Source: Affinundibacterium baiyunense
GTDB lineage: Bacteria > Pseudomonadota > Gammaproteobacteria > Burkholderiales > Burkholderiaceae_D
Direction of reading: 5' to 3'
Assembly: GCF_018139645.1 (NCBI RefSeq)
Contig: NZ_JAGSPM010000002.1
Coordinates: 496,001-560,000, forward strand
Length of the DNA stretch: 64,000 nucleotides
Shown here: piece by piece, positions 1-9,727 of the stretch
Position numbering within the stretch: the stretch's first letter is position 1
Layout of the letters: the number at the start of each line of letters is the position of its first letter
Position numbers and translations under genes: made by a program
Notes under the pieces: generated by a model
Seen by the model: only the letters and a program-made list of their open reading frames with translations
The model's database searches: none
Told to the model about the DNA's origin: nothing

Positions 1-354
1 CCACAGCAAAATTGCCCATCCCGCCAGGAAAGCGACGCCACCGATTGGGGTAATTGCGCCGAGTATCCGAATTCCCGTGAAAGCTAATAAATATAAACTA
101 CCACTGAACAGAAAAATGCCCACCAGCATACAAATTGCGCTTAGGCGTATTGGTTTGGCTTGCCAGCGTGAGGATAGATTTGCCAAGGCCAATAAAGCTA
201 AACCGTGCAACATTTGATATTGCACAGCGGTCTGCCAAATACTCAGCATGTCGGCACTGAGTATCGCTTTCAAGCCATGTGCGCCGAATGCGCCAGCCGC
301 AATTGCGATAAAAAGATTGATGGATGCATATGCGATTAGATGGCGTTCTTGCAT
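1..354 (-). CDS. DUF423 family membrane protein (3' end cut by window)
   Basis: The minus strand reads 118 codons without a stop from an ATG at 354 to the window edge, so the C-terminus is missing. The protein starts MQERHLIAYASINLF and continues with small-residue-rich hydrophobic helices and the stretch AGAFGAHGLKA, which is characteristic of the DUF423 (YgdD-type) family of roughly 120–130 residue inner-membrane proteins, so only a few residues should be missing. At least three hydrophobic segments are visible. Function of the family is not established. The upstream Shine-Dalgarno is weak. It is separated from the next minus-strand gene by a terminator, so it is probably its own transcription unit. 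Confidence 0.85.
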   Translation of the reverse strand, partial: MQERHLIAYASINLFIAIAAGAFGAHGLKAILSADMLSIWQTAVQYQMLHGLALLALANLSSRWQAKPIRLSAICMLVGIFLFSGSLYLLAFTGIRILGAITPIGGVAFLAGWAILLW

Positions 355-401
355 AAGAGCTGTTTTCGTAAATGAGATCGTAAATGAGAACGACCATGAT
401 A

Positions 402-431
402 AAAAAATGACCGGGCTAGCCGGTCATTTTT
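402..431. terminator. Rho-independent terminator downstream of the indolepyruvate oxidoreductase gene
   Basis: An 8-bp perfect stem (ATGACCGG at 407-414 with CCGGTCAT at 420-427), flanked by A- and T-runs that lengthen the helix. It lies 88 bases beyond the stop codon of the minus-strand gene ending at 519 and upstream of the DUF423 start. The minus-strand read ends in a T-run. Confidence 0.8.
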
Positions 432-518
432 CTGCTGCGTTCTGCTGCAAAGTGAATTAGACAAAGCTGCGATTCAAGAAGAATTTTAACATGTCGTCAG
501 TCACTCCATTGTTCTAGC

Positions 519-3500
519 TCAGGCTGCTGATTTCGTTTGCGTATCGGCATTTGAAGTACGCCCAAATTCTGCCAACAGTTTCGCTTCTTTTTCTTTGGCT
601 AATTTGAAATGACGTTCTTTCACATGACCGTAGCCACGAATATCTTCGGGGATACTAGCAATCGCTACTGCTTTCGATAAATTGTCGGCATTTAATTGTG
701 GTAACAATTTATTGATCAATTGTTTGTATTCGATTGGTAAAGCACGTTCCATGCGACGCTCTTCGGTGTAGCCAAAGATGTCCAACGCTGTTCCACGTAA
801 GGATTTGAAACTCGCCAAGACACCAAATGCCTTCATCATCCATGGACCAAACTGTTGCTTGATCAATTCACCTTTTTCATTGCGCTTAGCGAACAGCGGT
901 GGCGCGAGGTGGAAGTTAATCGCATAGTCACCTTCAAACATATCGGCAATCTTTTGTTTGAATTTGCCATCGGTGTACAAACGCGCGACTTCGTATTCGT
1001 CTTTGTAAGCCATCAATTTGAACAAATACTTCGCTACTGCTTCTGTCAGGCGCAAGCCTTTGCCATCGACTAATTTGCTTTCGGCGGCTTTGACTTGATT
1101 CACAAAATCGCTGTAGATTTGTGCATACGCGGTGTTTTGGTAATCCGTTAAGAAAGCAACGCGTTTTGCGATGATGTCGTCCAACGTTGGAGCGCGTTTG
1201 AGTTCGATGACTTGCGCTGGCGTCGTCAAACGCTGTACTGCTGCCAAATCGTTCGCGGCAATACGGCCCCAGTTGAACGCTTGCTTGTTGAAGTCAATTG
1301 CCACGCCATTCAATTCAATCGCGCGCATCAAAGCGGCTTCGCTCAACGGCACCCAGCCTTTTTGCCATGAATAACCGAGCATGAACATATTCGCTGCGAT
1401 ACTGTCGCCCATGAGTGCAGTCGCAATCGTGGTTGCATCGACCATATCAACACGGTCCTGACCGCAAGCTTTACGGATTTCGGCTTCGGCAGAACCTGCT
1501 GGGAATTGCCAGTTAGGATTCTTGATGAAGGTTGCTGTCGGGCTGCTGCTAGCGTTGATCGCGCCTTGAGTACGGCCTTCGCCCATACGAGAAACCGCAT
1601 CTTTGCCTGCAGTGACGATCAAATCGCAACCGATGACCAAATCAGCCATGCCGGTACCAACACGCGTCGATTGGATGTCTTCCGCTTTGTTAGCTAAACG
1701 CACGTGCGACATCACCGCGCCGCCTTTTTGCGCCAAGCCTGTCATGTCCAGCACTGAGCAAGATTTACCTTGTAAGTGCGCTGCCATCGCCATGATTTGG
1801 CCAATCGTAATCACGCCTGTACCACCCACACCGGTGACGATCACGCCATACGGCGTTGCGGTGCTTGGCAACACTGGTGCTGGCAAACTGCTGACGTCAA
1901 ATGCGCCACCCGCTTCGACCTTGGTCTTCGCTGGCTTCTTCAATTTGCCGCCTTCAACTGTCACAAAACTTGGGCAGAAACCATTCACGCAAGAATAATC
2001 CTTGTTACAGGAAGATTGATTGATCTGACGCTTGCGACCAAATTCAGTCTCTAGAGGCTCAACGGATAAGCAATTCGATTGCACGCCGCAATCGCCGCAG
2101 CCTTCGCAGACCGCTTCATTGATGACCGCGCGTTTGGCTGGATCAGGGAAACCTGGCTTACCGTCTTTACCGATTTTTTTGCGGCGACGACGTTTTTCTG
2201 AAGCACAGGTTTGATCGTAAATCATCGCGGACACGCCTTTGCATTCGCGCAATTCGCGTTGTACCGCATCGAGTTCGCTACGATGACGAACGGTGACACC
2301 CGCTGCCCAAGGATAATTCGCGGGATATTTTTCTGGCTCATCCGTCACCACAATAATCGGTGATACGCCCTCTGCCGCAATCTGACGGGAAATCATGCCC
2401 GGATCGAGTGGGCCGTCAAATTCTTGACCACCCGTCATCGCGACGGCGTCGTTAAATAAAATCTTGTACGTGATATTCACGTTACCGGAAACGGCAGCGC
2501 GGATCGCCAGCAGGCCTGAGTGATAGTAAGTACCGTCACCCAAGTTAGAGAACACATGCTTCTCGTTGGTAAATGGTGCTGCGCCAACCCAAGTCACACC
2601 TTCGCCGCCCATGTGCGTAAAAGTCGTGGATTCACGGTCCATCCATGTCACCATGTAGTGGCAACCGATACCGGCTAAAGCGCGGCTACCTTCTGGCACT
2701 TTGGTTGAAGTATTGTGTGGGCAACCTGAGCAGAAATGCGGAATACGATCTTTATTCGCATCTGGCTTAGAAACGGAATTCAAGGCCGCTTCTTTCGCTT
2801 CTAAATAAGCGACGCGTTCTTTGACTTGTTGCTCGACTGGATGACCAGCGTAATAACGACTTACACGTGAAGCGATCGCATGCGCGATCTGCGCTGGACT
2901 CAGTTCATAGGTCGCTGGCAATAACCATTCGCCGTGACCACTGCCCTGAATATTGGTCCATTCACCAGTGTCATCAAACTTACCTACCACGCGCGGACGT
3001 GCTGCTTCTTCCCAGTGGTAGAGCTCTTCTTTCAGCGCGTATTCGAGAATCTGACGCTTTTCTTCAACCACCAAAATTTCTTCCAGACCGGTCGCAAACT
3101 CACGCACGCCGTCGGATTCTAAAGGCCAAGTCAGGCCAATTTTATACAGACGAATACCGATGTCTTTCGCGACTTGTTCATCAATGCCGAGATCAGCCAA
3201 AGCTTGGCGTGTATCGAGGTAAGACTTACCTGCGGTGATAATACCGATCTTCGCGTTCGGGCTATCCCAGATAATTTGATTGAGCTTATTGGCACGCGCA
3301 TAAGCTAAAGCCGCGTACCATTTGTAATTATTCATGCGCGTTTCTTGCGCCAAGATTGGATCAGGTGTGCGGATGTGTACACCGTCGGCTGGCATCACGA
3401 AGTCGGTTGGAATGACGGGCTTGACGCGATCTGGATCAATATCCACCACGCAACCAGATTCAACGATATCGGTCACGCATTTCATCGCGACCCACAAACC

Positions 3501-4124
3501 GGTGTAGCGTGACATCGCGATACCGTGTAGACCGTAATCCAGATATTCTTGTACTGATGATGGGTATAAAACTGGAATACCGCATGCTTTCAAAATATGT
3601 TCACTTTGATGTGCGGCAGTGGAGGATTTCGCTGCATGATCATCGCCAGCAATCACCAATACACCACCGTGTGGCGAAGTGCCTGCCAAGTTCGCATGTT
3701 TGAACACGTCACCGCAACGATCCACGCCTGGACCTTTGCCATACCACACGCCGAACACGCCATCATATTTGGCGCCGGGGAATAGATTCACTTGCTGCGT
3801 ACCCCACACCGAAGTTGCGGCTAAATCTTCGTTCACGCCTGGGTGGAATTTAACGTGATATTTGTCCAAATGTTTTTTAGCTTTGGCAGCGGTCATATCG
3901 ACCGCACCGAGCGGCGAACCGCGATAGCCAGTTAAGAAACCAGCCGTATTCAAACCGGCTTTTTCATCGGCTTGACGTTGCAACATGGTCAAACGAATCA
4001 AGGCTTGCGTACCGGTCATAAAAGCACGACCACGTTCTAAAGTGTACTTGTCGTCGAGAGAGATATTGGTGTTGATGGCGGCATCCGCTATTGCGGATTG
4101 CTCGTTCTTATTTGGTGAATTCAT
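519..4124 (-). CDS. Indolepyruvate:ferredoxin oxidoreductase, single-chain IorA–IorB fusion
   Basis: About 1201 residues. The N-terminal half is thiamine-pyrophosphate dependent: a pyrimidine-binding region with TGYRGSPLGAVD near residue 65, and a TPP/metal region around CSGCPHNTS and SNLGDGTYYHSG. A cysteine cluster follows (CEGCGDCG, then CNKDYSCVNGFCP), suited to binding Fe-S clusters. The C-terminal third is the IorB/gamma-type domain beginning at VGGTGVITIGQ. Such long fused proteins are usual in betaproteobacteria and are expected to oxidatively decarboxylate aryl- or branched-chain 2-oxoacids to acyl-CoA during amino-acid breakdown. I chose the ATG at 4124 because GGAGG lies four bases upstream of it. 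An in-frame ATG at 4172 would add 16 residues but has no comparable ribosome-binding site. It is apparently monocistronic. Substrate preference cannot be read from sequence. Confidence 0.93.
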   Translation of the reverse strand: MNSPNKNEQSAIADAAINTNISLDDKYTLERGRAFMTGTQALIRLTMLQRQADEKAGLNTAGFLTGYRGSPLGAVDMTAAKAKKHLDKYHVKFHPGVNEDLAATSVWGTQQVNLFPGAKYDGVFGVWYGKGPGVDRCGDVFKHANLAGTSPHGGVLVIAGDDHAAKSSTAAHQSEHILKACGIPVLYPSSVQEYLDYGLHGIAMSRYTGLWVAMKCVTDIVESGCVVDIDPDRVKPVIPTDFVMPADGVHIRTPDPILAQETRMNNYKWYAALAYARANKLNQIIWDSPNAKIGIITAGKSYLDTRQALADLGIDEQVAKDIGIRLYKIGLTWPLESDGVREFATGLEEILVVEEKRQILEYALKEELYHWEEAARPRVVGKFDDTGEWTNIQGSGHGEWLLPATYELSPAQIAHAIASRVSRYYAGHPVEQQVKERVAYLEAKEAALNSVSKPDANKDRIPHFCSGCPHNTSTKVPEGSRALAGIGCHYMVTWMDRESTTFTHMGGEGVTWVGAAPFTNEKHVFSNLGDGTYYHSGLLAIRAAVSGNVNITYKILFNDAVAMTGGQEFDGPLDPGMISRQIAAEGVSPIIVVTDEPEKYPANYPWAAGVTVRHRSELDAVQRELRECKGVSAMIYDQTCASEKRRRRKKIGKDGKPGFPDPAKRAVINEAVCEGCGDCGVQSNCLSVEPLETEFGRKRQINQSSCNKDYSCVNGFCPSFVTVEGGKLKKPAKTKVEAGGAFDVSSLPAPVLPSTATPYGVIVTGVGGTGVITIGQIMAMAAHLQGKSCSVLDMTGLAQKGGAVMSHVRLANKAEDIQSTRVGTGMADLVIGCDLIVTAGKDAVSRMGEGRTQGAINASSSPTATFIKNPNWQFPAGSAEAEIRKACGQDRVDMVDATTIATALMGDSIAANMFMLGYSWQKGWVPLSEAALMRAIELNGVAIDFNKQAFNWGRIAANDLAAVQRLTTPAQVIELKRAPTLDDIIAKRVAFLTDYQNTAYAQIYSDFVNQVKAAESKLVDGKGLRLTEAVAKYLFKLMAYKDEYEVARLYTDGKFKQKIADMFEGDYAINFHLAPPLFAKRNEKGELIKQQFGPWMMKAFGVLASFKSLRGTALDIFGYTEERRMERALPIEYKQLINKLLPQLNADNLSKAVAIASIPEDIRGYGHVKERHFKLAKEKEAKLLAEFGRTSNADTQTKSAA

Positions 4125-4618
4125 GCTGCCTCCGGAATCTTTTTTAGTGTGGCTTGGGTTTGCCTTTGCCATGAGCGGAAAATGCTAGCTTGTGGCTACA
4201 TCATACGCTCAAAGCAGGAAAACAATCTGTAAAAATCTGTGCGAACTCACTGAGTTAGCTAGCGTGCTGACACGATGATGCAAAGAGTTTTTTGGGATGC
4301 TTATACTGTCAAAATATGCTTACTAATTTGCTTAATACCTTGCTTATTACCTTTGGTATTAAGTTGATCAATTAAGCACATTTATTTTGAGGCTCGCACA
4401 GTAACATGCGTCACTTTGACTCCCCATGCACAGTCACTAGCAAAAAGACCGATACAGTATGGCAGACAATTTACCTAAGTGTACTGGTTGATATGTTAAG
4501 CTAAGTAATATTCCTAAGCTCTTTAGGACGCATTGGCGCTAATTTAACTAGAAAAATTATACAAATCTGCGAGAATGCAGAACGAAGTTTCATTTCTTAG
4601 CGAGAGGAAGAAACCAAT
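4125..4618. other. Intergenic region between divergent genes
   Basis: This 494-base divergent region must hold the promoters of the oxidoreductase (minus) and the chemoreceptor (plus). No gene was found. A possible weak sigma-70 pair (TTGGCG, then TATACA near 4558-4563, spacing about 19) precedes the chemoreceptor. AT-rich inverted repeats lie at 4329-4378. Confidence 0.4.
4329..4378. repeat. Overlapping inverted repeats in divergent promoter region
   Basis: CTTAATACC (4331-4339) is repeated inverted as GGTATTAAG (4355-4363), and TGCTTAAT (4329-4336) as ATTAAGCA (4371-4378). The left arms overlap, so only one of the two pairings can form at a time. This may be an operator or structured leader; it may also be chance in AT-rich DNA. 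Confidence 0.35.
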
Positions 4619-6976
4619 ATGCCATCTGCTCGTCGATCTCTACTATCCGTTTTGATGCGCCCATGTTTATATTTGATGGGCAAATTTAGTTTGCGCTTCA
4701 AATTATTGGGAATGCTGGGAAGTGTTTTATTGATTAGCTTGTGTTTTGGCGTTGCAGTATTACTTGCGCAGATGCAAGGTCTGGAAAGTGTTGATACACG
4801 GCAAGCTGGTCTTGAACTATTGCGGCAAAGTGGGCGAGCGCTCAGTCTCGTGCAGCAAATCCGTGCTGCTGGAAACGCGAATCTAGATCCTTCAAATCAA
4901 GAAAAATTGCGTGTTGCGCTGTCGAATATCACCACGCTATCCACGGTATTGACGCAATTAAAGCAGCAAGATCACGGACGTTTGCGCATAGAAGCGCAAG
5001 AATTAAGCAGTCTACTGTCGAGTTTGGCTAGTGATTTCTCGAATCAAAAATACCCCCTCGATGCGCAAGCAAGGCAAAATCTAGACCAATTAGAAACAAA
5101 GCTGTTGGTTTTTTCTAACAGTGCAGTACAGAAAAGTGGCCTGTTGCAAGATGCGGATGCGACGACTTATTCATTGGCAGATTTAGCCTTGAACAAGCTC
5201 ACTACATTGAATGTGCTGCTATCCAAAATAGTGATGTCAGCAAGTCAATCGGCACAGGACAGCACGCAGGATGGTGTGCCGGACTTAAGTAAATCTTCAA
5301 TACAAATAGCACAGTTATCTTTGCTAAGAGAGCAATTGCAAATCGCGTCTGTGGTTAGTCAGTCTATGCACCTTACATGGTCGCAAAATGGCGATGCAGC
5401 TCCTTCTTCTTACAGTGAGGCGCAACAAGCGAATCAACAACTTTTGGTATCTTTGCAAAAAATAAGTGGTGAGCAAATTGCGGCCAATCTAGCCAACGAG
5501 ATACGCACACAAGCACAACTGGCTCTGACAAAAAATGATGTTTTGCAAGTCGAGCTACAGAAGCGCGTGTCCGATTTATTACAAGAGCGTGCTAAGTCTT
5601 TGCGCTGGTTTGTTTACATGTTGCTTGTTGTTTTGTTGGGCATGAGTTTCGCGACGATTTATTTGTCGTTTGGTTTCTATTTGAATTTGCTCCATGCGGT
5701 GAAGGACTTAGAGCATGCCGCAGAAGTGGTCGCTTCGGGCGACTTAACCACAACGACGAAGCTAGAAGGTAGTGACGAATTATCGAAGACTGCACTTGCG
5801 ATTGATAAGGCGAATTTTAATTTGTCTGCATTGGTCGCCAACGTTCGTACCAATGCCAGCATGGTGCTGGAGCTAGGCAAAGAATTGTCTGAAGACATTG
5901 GGCGCATGGCGATTCGAACTGAGCAACAAGCCAATAGCCTGGTAGATACCGCGAGCAATATGGGAACGCTCAGCGAAACCGTCAAGAATAATGCCGCCAA
6001 TGCGCAATCGGTCGATAACTTAGCATCGAATGTGCGAATGATTGCTGAATCGAGTAATGAAACGATGCGTGCAGCAGTCGATACCATGCAGGGCATCCAT
6101 GCGAGTTCGATCAAAGTGCATGAGATCGTGAGTATGATCGATAAAATTGCATTTCAAACCGACATCCTAGCTTTGAATGCCGCGGTTGAAGCAGCGCACG
6201 CTGGCGAGCAAGGGCGTGGTTTCGCGGTGGTTGCGAATGAAGTACGGGGATTAGCACAGCGTACCGCCGATTCTGCTCGGCAAATTCGCAATTTGATTGA
6301 TGATTCGGTGCATAGGGTGGAAACGGGAGTGAAGCAAATTCACGAAGTCAACACGACCCTGTCGGAAATCGTGGCCGGTATTCGTAGTTTGGCAACTGAT
6401 ATCAAAGCTATTTCAACCGCATCGATAGAACAAAGCCAAAGTTTGATTCATATTTCACAAGCAGTTCATGAGCTAGATGAAATTACCAAAAGCAATAGCG
6501 CGATGGTGGATAACGCAAAATCAGCCTCAGCCGAACTTGGCTCGCGTGCAGAAAAGCTAACCACAGTCGTTGCAGCGTTTAAGCTACGTCAAGGTACTGC
6601 TGACGAAGCACATAGTTTAGTCAAAAAAGCGATGAGTCTATTCAAAACACAGGGTATGGATTTATTGGATTACATTACGCGCGATCCGCACAAAATGTTT
6701 GCCGATCGTGATATGTACGTGTTTGCTTTTGATCGTCGTGGTCAATATCGGGCTTTTGCTGGCAATGCCGCGAAATTAGAGGTGAACTTGTTTAATGTGC
6801 CCGGTTTGGATGGACGAAAATTGGTGGCAGATGCCTTTGATCTACCCGAAAAAGGCGGCTGGGTTGATTACGCTATCGAAAATCCTCTGTTGAAGCGCGT
6901 CGAGATTAAAACTTCTTACATCGAACGGATTAGCGACGATATCGTGGTCGGTTGTGGTGTGTATAAGTCAGTCTAA
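4619..6976 (+). CDS. Methyl-accepting chemotaxis protein with C-terminal Cache-like domain
   Basis: 785 residues. A first transmembrane helix at about 28-50 and a second near 329-352 bracket a helical periplasmic domain of about 280 residues. A HAMP region follows, then the kinase-control hairpin whose tip ([18 protein letters not shown]) begins near residue 509 and continues [19 protein letters not shown]. After the methylation helices the protein does not end: about 110 further residues (roughly 670-785) resemble a single Cache fold ([20 protein letters not shown], and a final [10 protein letters not shown]), placed in the cytoplasm by topology. The start is supported by AGAGGAAG upstream. 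It would signal through CheA/CheW; no che genes are nearby. The C-terminal domain assignment rests on pattern recognition. Confidence 0.9.
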   Translation: MPSARRSLLSVLMRPCLYLMGKFSLRFKLLGMLGSVLLISLCFGVAVLLAQMQGLESVDTRQAGLELLRQSGRALSLVQQIRAAGNANLDPSNQEKLRVALSNITTLSTVLTQLKQQDHGRLRIEAQELSSLLSSLASDFSNQKYPLDAQARQNLDQLETKLLVFSNSAVQKSGLLQDADATTYSLADLALNKLTTLNVLLSKIVMSASQSAQDSTQDGVPDLSKSSIQIAQLSLLREQLQIASVVSQSMHLTWSQNGDAAPSSYSEAQQANQQLLVSLQKISGEQIAANLANEIRTQAQLALTKNDVLQVELQKRVSDLLQERAKSLRWFVYMLLVVLLGMSFATIYLSFGFYLNLLHAVKDLEHAAEVVASGDLTTTTKLEGSDELSKTALAIDKANFNLSALVANVRTNASMVLELGKELSEDIGRMAIRTEQQANSLVDTASNMGTLSETVKNNAANAQSVDNLASNVRMIAESSNETMRAAVDTMQGIHASSIKVHEIVSMIDKIAFQTDILALNAAVEAAHAGEQGRGFAVVANEVRGLAQRTADSARQIRNLIDDSVHRVETGVKQIHEVNTTLSEIVAGIRSLATDIKAISTASIEQSQSLIHISQAVHELDEITKSNSAMVDNAKSASAELGSRAEKLTTVVAAFKLRQGTADEAHSLVKKAMSLFKTQGMDLLDYITRDPHKMFADRDMYVFAFDRRGQYRAFAGNAAKLEVNLFNVPGLDGRKLVADAFDLPEKGGWVDYAIENPLLKRVEIKTSYIERISDDIVVGCGVYKSV

Positions 6977-6990
6977 GTGAGAACACACGT

Positions 6991-6996
6991 TATAAT
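6991..6996 (+). promoter_or_regulatory. Perfect -10 hexamer immediately before dapF
   Basis: TATAAT lies six bases before the dapF ATG, which would put the transcription start at or within a base or two of the start codon. No Shine-Dalgarno lies between the upstream stop (6976) and the ATG (7003). No good -35 is visible at 16-18 bases, so the promoter call is tentative. Confidence 0.35.
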
Positions 6997-7002
6997 CACA
7001 GT

Positions 7003-7872
7003 ATGAAACTCCAATTTACAAAAATGCATGGTGCCGGCAATGATTTCATTGTGATTGACGCCATCAATCAATCGGTTCAATTTTCAACTGAACAATGGCG
7101 CGCACTCGCTGACCGTCGTTTTGGCATAGGCGCAGATCAAATTCTTGTGGTCGAAGCGGCACCCAGTGCGGATCTTGATTTTCGTTATCGCATCTTTAAT
7201 GCCGATGGCGGTGAAGTCGAACAATGTGGCAATGGCTCGCGTGCTTTTGTCCGCTTTGTTGTGGATAAAGGTTTAACAAACAAGTCAAAAATTCGCGTAC
7301 TCACCATGTCTGGCGTCATCGAACCAGAAATCGCTGCGGATGGCAGAATCACCGTGAATATGGGCGTGCCGAGTTTTGCACCGATTGATTCTGATTTTGA
7401 CGCAGAGGGTTTAGCGAATCGCCAGCAAGCAAACGATACCTTGTATGTGTTGCCTTTAGCCGATCATGTGGTGGAGGTTTCTTGCGTTTCTATGGGTAAT
7501 CCACATGCGGTACAAATCGTCGACGATGTGGCACTTCATCCGGTGGCAGTTGAAGGCTCAGTGATAGGGCGTCATCCATTATTCACCAAAAGAGTTAATG
7601 CAGGCTTCATGCAAGTGTGCGATACACATCATGTGAAATTGCGTGTCTATGAACGTGGCGCTGGTGAAACTTTGGCCTGCGGCACAGGAGCTTGTGCCGC
7701 GGTTGTCGCAGGAATACGGCGTGGCGTGTTGCAAAGCCCGGTTGAGGTGGCGATGCGTGGCGGTGACTTGCAAATTGCATGGGCAGGCGAAGGACAAGCC
7801 GTCTATTTGAGCGGACCCGCGGTGGCAGTTTTTGAGGGCGAGATTGAAATCCCTGATAGCACTAACAGCTGA
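7003..7872 (+). CDS. dapF: Diaminopimelate epimerase
   Basis: 289 residues, close to the usual size of about 275. It interconverts LL- and meso-diaminopimelate, the last step before meso-DAP is used for lysine and peptidoglycan. The opening [15 protein letters not shown] is diagnostic. The two catalytic cysteines are visible in [10 protein letters not shown] and in [14 protein letters not shown]. The start codon follows the chemoreceptor stop by only 26 bases and lacks a ribosome-binding site, but the protein beginning [14 protein letters not shown] fits the family N-terminus exactly, so the start is secure. It heads the common dapF–DUF484–xerC arrangement, so it is probably co-transcribed with the two genes that follow. 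Confidence 0.97.
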   Translation: MKLQFTKMHGAGNDFIVIDAINQSVQFSTEQWRALADRRFGIGADQILVVEAAPSADLDFRYRIFNADGGEVEQCGNGSRAFVRFVVDKGLTNKSKIRVLTMSGVIEPEIAADGRITVNMGVPSFAPIDSDFDAEGLANRQQANDTLYVLPLADHVVEVSCVSMGNPHAVQIVDDVALHPVAVEGSVIGRHPLFTKRVNAGFMQVCDTHHVKLRVYERGAGETLACGTGACAAVVAGIRRGVLQSPVEVAMRGGDLQIAWAGEGQAVYLSGPAVAVFEGEIEIPDSTNS

Positions 7873-7919
7873 GTTTCGATAAAAATCAAACGACGAATTG
7901 CAAAATCAAATTTAAAAAT

Positions 7920-7942
7920 TGAATTAAGAACTGAATTAAGAA
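7920..7942 (+). repeat. Short direct repeat upstream of the DUF484 gene
   Basis: TGAATTAAGAA occurs at 7920-7930 and again at 7932-7942. It lies in the 85-base A-rich spacer between dapF and the DUF484 gene; no function is evident. Confidence 0.4.
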
Positions 7943-7957
7943 TAGAGTAAGCACACA

Positions 7958-8617
7958 ATGAATAGCAACGACATCGCTGAATACCTAAGTCAGCATCCCC
8001 ATTTTTTTGAAGAACATGCTGAACTGCTGGCGCAGATTAAATTGACTAGTCCGGTGATGGGACGCACGATTTCTTTGCAAGAACGGCAAATGGAAATCGT
8101 GCGTGAAAAATTAAAAGTTATGGAATTGCGTTTGTCTGATCTGATGCGAGTCGCACAAGACAATGATGTGATTACGGATCGTTTTCAGCAATGGACGCGC
8201 GAATTATTGTTAGCACGTAATGACGTCGACTTACCTTATATTTTGACGCGCAGTCTGCAAGAAATTTTTGATTTGCCACACGCTACTTTGCGTTTATGGA
8301 ATGTGGCGCCAGATTTCACACACACCTGGTTTGCTGCACCAACGACAGAAGATGTCCAGCTTTTCGCGAAAGGTTTGCGTACTCCATTTTGCGGCGCGAA
8401 TAATGATTTTGAAGCGGCAGCATGGATAGAATCTGATCAAGCGGTGGCCTCGATTGCGATGTTGCCTTTGCGCTTGAGTTTGGATGAGGCTTGTTTTGGC
8501 TTATTGGTACTTGGTTCGCCTGATTCCGCGCGTTTTACCAAAGACATGGCGACCGATTTCTTATCAAAAATTGCTGATACTTCGAGTGCAGCATTGTTAT
8601 GCATGATAGACGCCTAG
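7958..8617 (+). CDS. DUF484 family protein (GAF-like)
   Basis: 219 residues. The N-terminus (SNDIAEYLSQHPHFFEEHAELL) is the DUF484 hallmark, followed by a helical segment with ISLQERQMEIVREK and a GAF-like alpha/beta domain to the end. DUF484 proteins sit almost invariably between dapF and xerC in gamma- and betaproteobacteria; their molecular role is not established. No transmembrane segment, so cytoplasmic. The gene ends 18 bases before the xerC ATG, which supports co-transcription. Confidence 0.9.
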   Translation: MNSNDIAEYLSQHPHFFEEHAELLAQIKLTSPVMGRTISLQERQMEIVREKLKVMELRLSDLMRVAQDNDVITDRFQQWTRELLLARNDVDLPYILTRSLQEIFDLPHATLRLWNVAPDFTHTWFAAPTTEDVQLFAKGLRTPFCGANNDFEAAAWIESDQAVASIAMLPLRLSLDEACFGLLVLGSPDSARFTKDMATDFLSKIADTSSAALLCMIDA

Positions 8618-8635
8618 CATTTACATAGGTTGACG

Positions 8636-9562
8636 ATGACGACAACAACGCAGGGCGACTGGATAGCCACTTATCTTGATGTTCTGCGTCACCAACGTCA
8701 ATTGTCTGAACACTCAATTCAAGCGTATTCTTTAGATTTAGCCGAGCTACAGCAATTTGCTGGACAAAAAAGCTTGGATAGTTTGACGTATTTTGATATT
8801 CGTCGACTCACTTCACAACTCCACGCACAGCAACTCAATCCACGCAGCATCGCACGCAAATTATCCAGTTGGCGTGGTTTTTATCGCTGGCTAGCAGAAC
8901 AAACTGCACTGCCAGCGAATCCTGTCGAGGGCATTAAAGCGCCCAAAAAAGCGAAGTCTTTGCCGAAAGCCTTGGGTGCAGACGATGCGGTTCAATTGGT
9001 TTCGCATCACGGTAGTGATGAAGCGACACCTTTAGCGAATCGAGCGATGTTTGAGCTATTGTACTCAAGCGGTTTGCGTGTCTCTGAGTTAGTGAGCCTC
9101 GATGTGCGCGACTTTAGTGATGCGCGCTATACCAGTCTAGGTTGGGTCGATCTGGCGCAAGCGGAAGTGCATGTGACGGGAAAAGGAAATAAGCAACGCA
9201 TCGTTCCTGTAGGTCAAGCTGCTTTAAGCGCGCTGCAAGATTGGTTGGCGATTCGTCCCACATTAGTCAAGCTAGAAACCGCAGCGCTGTTTTTGAATGA
9301 ACGCGGCAATCGTATGTCCGTACGATCAGTGCAATTACGCTTAAAAGCCCATGCGCAAGCAATCGGTATTCCCGCTGACGTGCATCCGCATGTGTTGCGC
9401 CATTCTTTTGCCTCGCATGTATTGCAATCCTCTGGTGATCTGCGTGCGGTTCAAGAGATGCTAGGCCATAGCTCGATTGCTGCAACACAGGTATATACCG
9501 CATTAGATTTCCAACATCTGGCGCAGGTGTATGACGCTACCCATCCACGGGCAAAAAAATGA
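8636..9562 (+). CDS. xerC: Tyrosine recombinase XerC
   Basis: 308 residues from the ATG at 8636; an in-frame TTG at 8630 is a less likely start. It resolves chromosome dimers with XerD at dif. The N-terminal SAM-like core-binding domain covers about residues 1-95. The catalytic domain shows all active-site residues: Arg148 (SSGLRVSELV), Lys183 (TGKGNKQRI), His252 and Arg255 (HVLRHSF), His278 (LGHSSI) and the nucleophile Tyr287 (TQVYTAL). The sequence and the dapF–DUF484 neighbourhood mark it as the housekeeping XerC rather than a phage or integron integrase. Confidence 0.95.
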   Translation: MTTTTQGDWIATYLDVLRHQRQLSEHSIQAYSLDLAELQQFAGQKSLDSLTYFDIRRLTSQLHAQQLNPRSIARKLSSWRGFYRWLAEQTALPANPVEGIKAPKKAKSLPKALGADDAVQLVSHHGSDEATPLANRAMFELLYSSGLRVSELVSLDVRDFSDARYTSLGWVDLAQAEVHVTGKGNKQRIVPVGQAALSALQDWLAIRPTLVKLETAALFLNERGNRMSVRSVQLRLKAHAQAIGIPADVHPHVLRHSFASHVLQSSGDLRAVQEMLGHSSIAATQVYTALDFQHLAQVYDATHPRAKK

Positions 9563-9727
9563 TTTGTCTGGTATCTGCTGGCATGACAAATGTCAGGTAA
9601 ATGTAATGGCAAAATGCTCTAAGAAAAATCTTAAAATTGCCGCACTATGCTGAGGTTCTGTGTATTTTTTAACAGGCGATGTGTAGCCATTACGAATGGC
9701 ATCGAAGAATAAAATCAAAGGAGAATC

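Noticed and set aside
98..397. Minus-strand ORF of 99 codons at the left end
   Set aside because: A shadow of the DUF423 gene in another frame. Its translation has no family features, while the frame starting at 354 gives a good DUF423 protein.
4415..4457. Possible sigma-28 box (ACCGATAC) upstream of the chemoreceptor
   Set aside because: The matching -35 region at 11 bases agrees at only four of eight positions, unlike the clear site before flaG.
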